DNA from: an uncultured Collinsella sp.
Lineage (GTDB): Bacteria > Actinomycetota > Coriobacteriia > Coriobacteriales > Coriobacteriaceae
Assembly: GCA_900543515.1 (NCBI GenBank)
Contig: UQRW01000062.1
Coordinates: 1 to 10,171 of the forward strand
Direction of reading: 5' to 3'
Length of the DNA stretch: 10,171 nt
The notes beneath the pieces were generated by a model, which saw only the letters and a program-made list of their open reading frames with translations, had not been told where the DNA came from and did no database searches. A program made the position numbers and the translations under genes. Below, one piece after another: positions 1 to 6,652 of the stretch. Every line of letters begins with the position of its first letter. Position 1 is the first letter of the stretch.

Positions 1-1453
1 CATCGAGGTCCACGGCGACCGCTTGGTGGGTTCGCTGTGCTCGGCCATCCTCAACCAGCGCACCGACGAGTACGGTGGTTCGTTCGAGAACCGCGTTCGC
101 TACGCGCTGGAGGTCGTCGCCGCCATTAAGGAGGCCGCGCCGCAGCTGATGGTGGAGTACAAACTCCCCGTGATTATGGAGAACCCCGACGGCACGCCGC
201 GCGGCAAGGGTGGCCTGCAGCCCGACGAGGCCTGCGAGTTCGCCAAGCTGCTCGAGGGTACGGGCATCGATATGATTCAGGTCGCACAGGCCAACCACAC
301 CGGCAACATGGGCGACACCATTCCGCCCATGGGCGCCATGCCCTACAACTGGACGCTGCCCGTGGCCGAGCGCGTCAAGGCCCTGGTCTCCGTGCCGGTG
401 GCAACCGTCGGCCGCGTTGTCTCGGTTGAGGCCGGCGAGAAGATTCTGGAAGACGGCGCCGCCGACATCATCGCCTATGGCCGCTCGCTCATGTGCGACC
501 CCGACATTGCGCTGAAGGCCGCCACGGGTGAGCCCATCCGCGAGTGCCTCAACTGCAACAAGGGCTGCGTCGATGCGATTCAAAACCGCAAGTACATCTC
601 GTGCGTGCTCAATGCCGAGAACGGCGATGAGGCAACCATCGCCATTAAGCCGGGCGAGGGCGACAAGAAGATCGCCGTGGTGGGCGGCGGCATCGCCGGT
701 CTGGAGGCCGCGCGCGTGGCGGCCAAGCGCGGCTACGACGTGACCGTCTACGAGGCGAGCGATCATCTGGGCGGCCAGATTGTGCTGGCGGCCGCGCCTC
801 CGCGCAAGGACGAGATCATGCGCTCGGTCGAGTACTACGAGAAGATTCTGCCCGGCCTGGGCGTGAAGGTCGAGCTCAACCATGCCGCTACCGCTGAGGA
901 CCTCAACGCCGCCGACGCTGCGATTGTGGCCGTGGGCGCACACGACGTGGTCATCCCCGTTCCGGGTGCCGATTCGGAGAAGGTCGTCTCGAGCTGGGAC
1001 GTGCTGGCCGGCAAGGTGGAGCTCAGCGGCCGCGTCGCCGTCATTGGCGGCGGCCTGGTGGGCACCGAGACTGCCGAGTACCTGCTGCAGCACGGCTGCG
1101 AGGTGGCGATCGTGGAGATGCTCGACAAGATTGCCGCGGGCGAGTCCGAGACCATTCTGCCGCTGATTATGAGCGACTTTGCAGAGCACAACGTGGAGCA
1201 GCATGTTAAGACCCGCCTGACCGCCATTACCGACGAGGGCGTGGAGGCTGTTCGCACCACCGAGGACGGCGCCGAGGAGCCGGTGAAGATCGCCTGCGAT
1301 TACGTGGTGATGGCCGTGGGCTCCAAGGCCAACGCGTTTGACCTGGATGGCGTGACGGTGCCCGTGACCTGCGTGGGCGACTGCTCGGGTGAGCGCACCG
1401 CCGACATTGCGAGCGCCATTCGCACGGCGTATCACGCGGCCAACGAGCTGTAG
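1..1453 (+). CDS. NADH:flavin oxidoreductase / 2,4-dienoyl-CoA reductase-type FMN-FeS-FAD enzyme (5' partial)
   Basis: The frame is open from the left edge (codons from base 2), so the start lies upstream; the TTG at 23 is internal. The first residues (EVHGDRLVGS, then NQRTDEYGGSFENR) are the conserved strand and loop of the old-yellow-enzyme TIM barrel, and YGRSLMCDP near 478-505 fits the FMN-phosphate end of the barrel. Cysteine codons at 545, 554, 566 and 602 form CX2CX3CX11C, the single 4Fe-4S site of the trimethylamine dehydrogenase/2,4-dienoyl-CoA reductase family. A GGGIAG dinucleotide fold at 683-700 (FAD) and a GGGLVG fold at 1046-1063 (NAD(P)H) follow, with a late VGDC motif that closes the FAD site. 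The family moves hydride from NAD(P)H through FAD, FeS and FMN to an activated C=C or similar substrate in the cytoplasm. BaiCD/BaiH-like bile-acid enzymes share this layout, but the substrate cannot be read from the sequence. It ends before a strong terminator, so it is not co-transcribed with what follows. Confidence 0.93.
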   Translation, partial: IEVHGDRLVGSLCSAILNQRTDEYGGSFENRVRYALEVVAAIKEAAPQLMVEYKLPVIMENPDGTPRGKGGLQPDEACEFAKLLEGTGIDMIQVAQANHTGNMGDTIPPMGAMPYNWTLPVAERVKALVSVPVATVGRVVSVEAGEKILEDGAADIIAYGRSLMCDPDIALKAATGEPIRECLNCNKGCVDAIQNRKYISCVLNAENGDEATIAIKPGEGDKKIAVVGGGIAGLEAARVAAKRGYDVTVYEASDHLGGQIVLAAAPPRKDEIMRSVEYYEKILPGLGVKVELNHAATAEDLNAADAAIVAVGAHDVVIPVPGADSEKVVSSWDVLAGKVELSGRVAVIGGGLVGTETAEYLLQHGCEVAIVEMLDKIAAGESETILPLIMSDFAEHNVEQHVKTRLTAITDEGVEAVRTTEDGAEEPVKIACDYVVMAVGSKANAFDLDGVTVPVTCVGDCSGERTADIASAIRTAYHAANEL

Positions 1454-1528
1454 TTGAACATCGCGGCCAGGCGGGGCGGTAGCACGGATCCGTCTCGCCC
1501 GGCTGTGTCCCGTCGGGTGTCAACCGGT

Positions 1529-1569
1529 GCGGGGCCTGCAAGCGCAGCAGGCCCCGCCCTTTTTGTTTT
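1529..1569 (+). terminator. Rho-independent terminator after the flavin oxidoreductase
   Basis: A perfect 11-bp GC-rich stem (GCGGGGCCTGC at 1529-1539 with its complement at 1547-1557), a 7-base loop, then CCTTTTTGTTTT. This is a textbook intrinsic terminator placed 76 bases after the stop codon. Confidence 0.93.
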
Positions 1570-1823
1570 GCTCCGGTGGATGGCAATGCGCGGTAATCAT
1601 GAGGAGTAAGGACGTCTACTGCCTTGCCGATTACTCAAAATTATTGGGGGAGGGGTTAATAACTATATCCTCTATGCCAAAGGACATAAAGAGATGCCAA
1701 TTTTGTTGACAAGCGAATGAGGATTAGCTGCGAGTCAGCTACCAGCGTAAATAATCGATAAAGAAATGTCGTAAATTGGTGCCAAATGCCCAGATAACAC
1801 CGCGTCTATTTTAATTAACTGCT
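1570..1823. other. AT-rich intergenic stretch without a convincing gene
   Basis: This stretch is clearly more AT-rich than its neighbours. A 36-codon frame from the ATG at 1599 (ending at 1709) has no good ribosome binding site and matches nothing I recognise, so it is not called. A TTGACA hexamer at 1706-1711 has no partner -10 at normal spacing. A 6-bp hairpin (TAGCTG/CAGCTA) lies at 1725-1741. The block could be old accessory DNA or the long upstream region of the next gene. Confidence 0.5.
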
Positions 1824-1852
1824 TTGAGCAAACAGTAAAATGCTACTATCTA
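1824..1852 (+). promoter_or_regulatory. Candidate sigma-70 type promoter for the HTH gene
   Basis: TTGAGC at 1824-1829 and TATCTA at 1847-1852 are 17 bases apart. An overlapping alternative is an extended -10, TGCTACTAT at 1841-1849. Either would start transcription about 35 bases before the GTG at 1894. This rests on consensus match only. Confidence 0.45.
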
Positions 1853-1893
1853 ACTTGCACGTAAGAAAGCAGATTAACGGTTAAGGCTAAGAA

Positions 1894-2298
1894 GTGGCAG
1901 GTATGTCGGAAGCAACTAGGACTCGTACGCATGCGCCCGAGGTTAGGCAGCGCGCCGTCGAGATCCTCCAAGATGGGGTCGGTCACCGCGCCCTCGCCGC
2001 AAAGCTTGGCATTCCCCAGGCCACGGCTCGTCAGTGGGCCCGCGCGTATGCCGTGGGCGGTGCCGACGCCGTGCTCAACGCGGGCGCTCGTCATCACACC
2101 TATTCGTACGACGTCAAGCTCGCCGTGGTTAAGGACCGTTTGGAAAACGGCCTGACGGTTCGCGAGGCCATGATCAAGCACAAGATTCCCAGCGAGTCTT
2201 CGGTCAAGGCTTGGTGCCGCCAGTATCGCGAGAGCGGTGAGTCCGCGCTGGTCGATAAGCCGCGCGGTCGCAAGCCGCGCGTTAAAAAGGCGGAGTAG
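1894..2298 (+). CDS. Double helix-turn-helix protein, IS150 InsJ/OrfA-like, standing alone
   Basis: This is a 134-residue basic protein with two related HTH units. The first (about residues 15-55) has RALAAKLGIPQATARQWARAY; the second (about 71-112) has TVREAMIKHKIP then SVKAWCRQYRESG. It ends in a basic tail, DKPRGRKPRVKK, with an AT-hook-like RGRKP. This arrangement, including the closing GRKP, is that of InsJ, the OrfA protein of IS150/IS3-group elements, which binds element ends. The GTG start is chosen because AAGG lies 7 bases upstream (1883-1886); ATG at 1903 is possible and would remove three residues. No OrfB transposase follows, and a terminator lies just after the stop, so the gene is its own transcription unit. 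It may be an IS remnant or a DNA-binding protein recruited for host use. The sequence does not decide between these, and no target site is evident. Confidence 0.8.
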   Translation: MAGMSEATRTRTHAPEVRQRAVEILQDGVGHRALAAKLGIPQATARQWARAYAVGGADAVLNAGARHHTYSYDVKLAVVKDRLENGLTVREAMIKHKIPSESSVKAWCRQYRESGESALVDKPRGRKPRVKKAE

Positions 2299-2310
2299 CG
2301 AACGGGATGG

Positions 2311-2336
2311 TGCGCCCACAGGGGCGCATTTTTCTT
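2311..2336 (+). terminator. Rho-independent terminator after the HTH gene
   Basis: A perfect 7-bp stem (TGCGCCC at 2311-2317, GGGCGCA at 2322-2328), a 4-base loop, then TTTTTCTT. It lies 12 bases after the stop codon and separates this gene from the hydrogenase operon. Confidence 0.9.
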
Positions 2337-2391
2337 ACCGCCCCTCTGTTCCAAAGCGGGCATGCCCTTACCCCGTACGCCTAAAACTCCC

Positions 2392-2450
2392 CAATTGACC
2401 GAAAACCTGCCGCCGCTGCTCCTCAATTGAGCTATAACGTTAAACAATTG
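2392..2450 (+). promoter_or_regulatory. Putative ech operon control region with three CAATTG sites and a TATAAC -10
   Basis: The palindromic hexamer CAATTG occurs at 2392-2397, 2424-2429 and 2445-2450. Start-to-start distances are 32 and 21 bases, close to three and two helical turns. The middle copy lies in a 10-bp palindrome CTCAATTGAG (2422-2431). TATAAC at 2433-2438 is a good -10, but the sequence 16-18 bases upstream is GC-rich with no recognisable -35, which would suit a promoter that needs an activator. The layout is visible; the regulator and the role are inferred. Confidence 0.4.
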
Positions 2451-2478
2451 CAGCGTTTTTGCATGGGGGAGTGATGGT

Positions 2479-5361
2479 ATGACGCTACTGTATTTCCTTA
2501 CCCTGTTTCCGCTGGTACCGGCGCTGGGCATGCTGCTCGTGCGCGGTGACCGCGCCCGCGATGCGGTGGGGCTCATAGGTTCCGGCATTATTATGGCGGT
2601 GACAGTTGTAGTCGCCGTCATGTTTTTTGGCACGGGTCCGCAGAGCTTTGAGGTTGCCCCCGGCACCTCGCATGTGCTCTCGATCATCAGCTCCGTCATC
2701 GACGTCATCCTGTGCGCCGTAATCCTGTACAACGCGTACAAATATAGGAACGCGCTCGCCACGGTGCTCGGCATAGTCCAGCTGGTGGGCTCGTTCGCCT
2801 TTGCAGCCATGACGCTGCCCGCGGTCGAAGCCGTCACGGCGACGCCGCTCTACCTGGACTACATGAGTGTGATCATGGTCCTCGCCGTCGGCATCGTCGG
2901 TAGCCTAATCTGCGTGTATGCCCTGGGCTACATGAAGGACTTCCAGGCCCATGACGAGCACGAGGCTGCGCTGCGCGGGCAGACCGCGCCCGACCGTCGC
3001 CCGCAGTTCCTGGCGCTTATGTTCCTGTTCCTCTCGGCCATGTTCGTCATCGTGACGAGCGACAACCTTGAGTGGCTGTTCTGCGGCTGGGAAATCACCA
3101 CCGTGTGCTCGTTCCTTATGATTGGCTACACGCGCACGCCCGAGGCCATCAAAAACGCCTTCACCCAGATCATCCTCAACATGCTGGGCGGCATCGCGTT
3201 TTTGGCCGGACTCATGTACCTGCACGTTAACGGCATGCCGCTGACCATCTCGGGCATGATCGAGCTTTCCGGCGCCGGAACCGCGCAATCCGCGCTGCTG
3301 GTGATGCCGGTCATCCTGCTGTCGCTCGCCGCACTCACCAAGGCCGCACAGATGCCGTTCCACACTTGGCTGTTGGGTGCCATGGTTGCCCCCACGCCCA
3401 CGAGCGCCCTGCTGCACTCGTCCACCATGGTCAAGGCCGGCGTGTTCCTGATGGTCAAGCTCAGCCCGCTCTATGCCATCTATCCCGTGACTGGCTTTAT
3501 GGTCACGAGTGTGGGTGCCATCACGTTTTTGCTCGCTGCCCTCATGGCCATCTCGCAGAGCAACGCCAAACGCGTCCTCGCGTACTCCACCATTTCCAAC
3601 TTGGGCCTCATCAGTGCTTGCTTGGGTGTCGGCGCGCCCGAGGCCGTATGGGCCGCCATCTTCCTGATCCTGTTCCACACGGTGGCCAAGTCGCTGCTGT
3701 TCCTGTGCGTGGGCACGGCCGAGCATCATATCGGCAGCCGCAATATCGAGGACATGGACGGTATGTTCAGCCGCATGCCGCACCTGACGCGGCTGATGAT
3801 GCTGGGCATCATGGGCATGTTTGTGGCGCCGTTTGGCATGCTCGTGTCCAAGTGGGGCGCCCTGGTGGCGTTCGCGCAGACCGGCAACGTGCTCATGATC
3901 ATGGTGCTTGCCTTTGGCTCGGCCGCGACGTTTTACTTCTGGGGCAAGTGGCTTGCCAAGCTTTCGGGCGTCGACCCCACGGCTCAAAACGTTGAGGTCA
4001 ATGTCCATAAGACCGAATGGATGGCCCTCAACACCATCGCCGCGCTGCTGATTCTTTGCTGCGTGGCGTTCCCGCTCATCTCGAGCGGCCTGGTGTCGCC
4101 TTACTTGGCCATGGTGTTTGGCCGCGTGCCGTACGTTATTGGCAAGGACGCCATGTATCTGATGGTGGTTATCGTGGCGTTTATCGCCGTGGTGCTGCTG
4201 ACTTCATTCCGCGTGAGCAACAAACCGCACGTAAACGTATATCTTTCGGGTGTGGGAACCGACAATTACCGCCATTTCCGCGGCTCGATGGGACACGAGG
4301 TGAAGGCCGAAAAGCGAAATTGGTACTCGGAGGACGCCCTTGGCGAGAAGCGTATTGGCCCCGCGGGTAGCGTCGTGTGTTGCAGCATTATCTTGTTTGC
4401 GCTGCTGTGTTGCGCGTGGATTGGGCCCGAGAGACTTGCCATGAGCGCGCCCTCGGTGTTGCGCGGCAAGTATTTTGAAGGCTCGGGCGTCGTGGGCATC
4501 TTTATGGGCACCGTGGCGTTTGCCTTGATTGCGCCGCTTGTGGGCGGTTTGATTGACGGCCTTGACCGTAAGCTTTCGGCCCGCATGCAGGGCCGTGTGG
4601 GTCCGCGTCTGCTGCAGCCCTTCTACGACGTTGCCAAGCTGCTGCGCAAAGCCCCTGCCAGCGTAAACACCATGGACGATACCTATATGGCGTGTGCGCT
4701 CATCTTTACCGTGGTGGGCGGCGGCATCTTTGTGTCGGGCTCCAACACGCTGCTGTGCGCTTTTATGGTGACGCTCGCCGCGATCTTTGTGGTGTTGGCG
4801 TCCGCCTCGACGCAAAGCCCGTTTGCCCAGGTTGGCGCCGATCGCGAGCTGCTGCAGGTCATGAGTTACGAGCCCGCCGTTCTGCTGATGAGTGTGGGCC
4901 TGTACCTTGCCACCGATAGCTTCGATTCCATCGCCGTGACGGGGCAGTCGGCCCCCATCATCGTGTACAGCGCGCCCATTTTGCTCGCGCTGCTCGCGGT
5001 GCTCACCATCAAGCTGCGCAAGTCGCCGTTTGACCTTTCGTACTCGCATCATGCGCATCAGGAGATTGTCCAGGGCGTCGCCACCGAGATGAGCGGCGGC
5101 ACGCTGGCCAAGATGACCCTTATGCACTGGTGCGAGAGCGTGCTGTTTTTGATGTGGGTGGGCATGTTCTTTGTCTGGGATAACCCGGTGAGCTGGGTGG
5201 TCGCCCTGGTCGTGATGGCCGCGACGTATTTTGTCGAGGTCCTGATCGACAACACCTTCGCACGCAGCACCTGGCGCAGCTGCTTTAGGCTCGGATGGGG
5301 CGTGGCGCTGGTGTTTGGCCTGCTCAACCTTATGCCCATCCTTGTCGACGTATTTATTTAG
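2479..5361 (+). CDS. echAB: Ech hydrogenase membrane subunit, EchA (NuoL-like) fused to EchB (NuoH-like)
   Basis: One uninterrupted 960-codon frame joins two membrane subunits that are normally separate. Residues 1 to about 650 form a NuoL/HyfB-type ion-translocating antiporter module: E205 in the CGWE motif (Glu on the TM5 equivalent), K288 in TKAAQMPFHTWL, H313 and K319 in HSSTMVKAGVFL, the KRVLAYSTISNLG motif, and K458 as the later lysine of the proton path. A polar linker (about 580-628) and a cysteine-rich hydrophobic helix lead to residues 670-960, a NuoH/HycD/EchB module with RMQGRVGPR (702-710), QPFYDVAKLLRK, GADRELLQ (786-793), the LRKSPFDL motif, and acidic residues E862 and E870 in its cytoplasmic loop. 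The fusion would couple electron flow from the hydrogenase arm to H+ or Na+ movement. The ATG start has GGGGGAG 7 bases upstream. It is the first gene of the operon; its TAG overlaps the AGGAGG of echC. Confidence 0.93.
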   Translation: MTLLYFLTLFPLVPALGMLLVRGDRARDAVGLIGSGIIMAVTVVVAVMFFGTGPQSFEVAPGTSHVLSIISSVIDVILCAVILYNAYKYRNALATVLGIVQLVGSFAFAAMTLPAVEAVTATPLYLDYMSVIMVLAVGIVGSLICVYALGYMKDFQAHDEHEAALRGQTAPDRRPQFLALMFLFLSAMFVIVTSDNLEWLFCGWEITTVCSFLMIGYTRTPEAIKNAFTQIILNMLGGIAFLAGLMYLHVNGMPLTISGMIELSGAGTAQSALLVMPVILLSLAALTKAAQMPFHTWLLGAMVAPTPTSALLHSSTMVKAGVFLMVKLSPLYAIYPVTGFMVTSVGAITFLLAALMAISQSNAKRVLAYSTISNLGLISACLGVGAPEAVWAAIFLILFHTVAKSLLFLCVGTAEHHIGSRNIEDMDGMFSRMPHLTRLMMLGIMGMFVAPFGMLVSKWGALVAFAQTGNVLMIMVLAFGSAATFYFWGKWLAKLSGVDPTAQNVEVNVHKTEWMALNTIAALLILCCVAFPLISSGLVSPYLAMVFGRVPYVIGKDAMYLMVVIVAFIAVVLLTSFRVSNKPHVNVYLSGVGTDNYRHFRGSMGHEVKAEKRNWYSEDALGEKRIGPAGSVVCCSIILFALLCCAWIGPERLAMSAPSVLRGKYFEGSGVVGIFMGTVAFALIAPLVGGLIDGLDRKLSARMQGRVGPRLLQPFYDVAKLLRKAPASVNTMDDTYMACALIFTVVGGGIFVSGSNTLLCAFMVTLAAIFVVLASASTQSPFAQVGADRELLQVMSYEPAVLLMSVGLYLATDSFDSIAVTGQSAPIIVYSAPILLALLAVLTIKLRKSPFDLSYSHHAHQEIVQGVATEMSGGTLAKMTLMHWCESVLFLMWVGMFFVWDNPVSWVVALVVMAATYFVEVLIDNTFARSTWRSCFRLGWGVALVFGLLNLMPILVDVFI

Positions 5362-5373
5362 GAGGCGGCATCC

Positions 5374-5928
5374 ATGGATCATAAAATGTCGCGCTCGCCG
5401 TGGGTTATTCATTACGACGGCTCGAGCTGCAACGGATGCGATATCGAGGTGCTGGCCTCGCTCACGCCACTGTTCGATGCGGAGCGCTTTGGCGTGGTCA
5501 ACACCGGCAACCCTAAGCATGCGGATATCTTTTTGGTGACGGGGTCGGTCAATGCCCAGAACCTGCCCGTCGTGCGCCAGATCTACAACCAGATGCTCGA
5601 GCCCAAGTGCGTGGTGGCCTGCGGCATCTGCGCGTGTTCGGGCGGCGTGTTCCGCGATGCCTATAACGTGATCGGCGGCGTGGACCGCGCGATTCCCGTG
5701 GACGTGTACGCGCCCGGGTGCGCCATTCGCCCCGAGACCGTGATCGATGCCATCGTGGAGGCGTGCGGCATCCTGGACCAGAAGGAGGCCGTGATGCGCG
5801 CCGGCGGCGATCCGCTCACCGTGGGCGGTGCCGCAACCTGGGACGGTGGCGTTGAGCTGGGCGAGGACGGGTTTGTGGCTGCTGCGGAGGCCGGCGACGC
5901 GACCGCCGCTGCAAAGGAGGCCGAGTAA
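5374..5928 (+). CDS. echC: Ech hydrogenase small subunit (NuoB-like, one 4Fe-4S cluster)
   Basis: This 184-residue protein holds the proximal 4Fe-4S cluster that hands electrons to the NiFe site. The ligands are C19 and C22 (SSCNGCD), C86 (GICACSGG, equivalent to GSCANSGG of NuoB) and C116 (PGCAIRPE). Extra cysteines C79, C83 and C88 flank the third ligand. The NuoB-like core ends near residue 136; the remaining ~48 residues form a glycine/alanine-rich acidic tail (EDGFVAAAEAGDATAAAKEAE) that I do not associate with the family. The ATG has AGGAGG 8 bases upstream, overlapping the stop of the preceding gene. Its TAA shares a base with the ATG of echD, which indicates translational coupling. 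It is homologous to EchC of Methanosarcina barkeri and HycG of E. coli. Confidence 0.93.
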   Translation: MDHKMSRSPWVIHYDGSSCNGCDIEVLASLTPLFDAERFGVVNTGNPKHADIFLVTGSVNAQNLPVVRQIYNQMLEPKCVVACGICACSGGVFRDAYNVIGGVDRAIPVDVYAPGCAIRPETVIDAIVEACGILDQKEAVMRAGGDPLTVGGAATWDGGVELGEDGFVAAAEAGDATAAAKEAE

Positions 5929-6647
5929 TGCAAAAGGCTATCTATACCACCGTCGGGATCGACGGGCTCCTGCCGCATGTCCAGGCGCTTAAGGGCGTCG
6001 GCGCGCGCTTTGTGCAAATGCACGCCGAGCGCAACGTCGACGACGGCTCGTATCGCTTGGTCTATACGTTTATCAACGTTCGAGCTGCTCAGGAGCATAT
6101 TGCGCAGGACGGCAGCTATGCGATCGAGAACCTGGTGGTTGAGGGCATCGACCAGTACCAGGAGATTCCGTCCATCAGCTCGTACTATCCGGCGGTATTT
6201 CCGTTTGAAAACGAAGCACACGACCTGTTTGGCCTTGCCATCACCGACATGCAGATCGACTTTAAGGGCTTTTTCTACCAGGTCTCGACTGCCGAACCCA
6301 TGAGCGTTATCACGCCCGAGGTGAAGGTCGCGCGCGAGAAGGCCATGAAGGTCCGTGCCGCCGCCGAGGCCAAGGCGCGCAAGGCCGCGGCCGAGAAGGC
6401 CGCTACTGCCACGGCCGCTGCGGGGGAGGGCACTGCGGGCGCTGGCGATGCTGCGGGCGCTGCCGTCGCTCAGCCCGCTGCGGCTGCCGGCTCCGATGCT
6501 CAGCACGATGAAACTGCTGCGAAGGCCGCGCTCAAGGCTGCCGAGATGGAGGCAAAGCTCGCCGCCATGGATCCCGAGAAAGCGGCCAAGGTCCGCGCGG
6601 CGCTTGCCGCCAAGGCCGCCCGCGACAAGCAGAAAAAGGAGGCGTAA
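5928..6647 (+). CDS. echD: Ech hydrogenase subunit D (NuoC/30-kDa-like) with long Ala/Lys-rich tail
   Basis: Residues 1 to about 130 form the complex I 30-kDa domain: IPSISSYYPAVFPFENEAHDLFG contains the family signature (E94 to G102), here ENEAHDLFG instead of ERE-x-DLFG. This subunit contacts the large and small subunits on the cytoplasmic arm and carries no cofactor. From about residue 131 to 239 the protein is an Ala/Lys/Arg/Glu-rich, helix-prone tail broken by a Gly/Ala/Pro linker (about 160-195). The tail holds two similar pieces, KVRAAAEAKARK at 141-152 and KVRAALAAKAARD at 221-233. A stand-alone EchD is usually close to the length of the first domain only. The ATG overlaps the echC stop (TAATG), with AAAGGAGG 7 bases upstream. 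The frame continues cleanly to TAA, so the tail is real coding sequence and not a read-through of the next gene. Confidence 0.9.
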   Translation: MQKAIYTTVGIDGLLPHVQALKGVGARFVQMHAERNVDDGSYRLVYTFINVRAAQEHIAQDGSYAIENLVVEGIDQYQEIPSISSYYPAVFPFENEAHDLFGLAITDMQIDFKGFFYQVSTAEPMSVITPEVKVAREKAMKVRAAAEAKARKAAAEKAATATAAAGEGTAGAGDAAGAAVAQPAAAAGSDAQHDETAAKAALKAAEMEAKLAAMDPEKAAKVRAALAAKAARDKQKKEA

Positions 6648-6652
6648 GGCCC

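Noticed and set aside
1484..1493. Palindrome ACGGATCCGT after the oxidoreductase
   Set aside because: An isolated 10-bp palindrome ahead of a terminator, with no repeats or other signals to suggest a site.
1599..1709. Small 36-codon frame (MRSKDVYCLADYSK...)
   Set aside because: No usable ribosome binding site and no recognised family; too short to support by sequence alone.
1706..1711. Consensus TTGACA as a -35 box
   Set aside because: No acceptable -10 lies 15-19 bases downstream.
2905..4008. 367-codon minus-strand frame rich in His and Gln
   Set aside because: Shadow of the NuoL-like module, in a composition typical of antisense translation of membrane protein genes.
4204..5520. Long open frame of 438 codons on the minus strand
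   Set aside because: It lies entirely antisense to echAB/echC, is rich in His/Arg/Gln as expected of the complement of GC-rich coding DNA, and has no recognisable domain.
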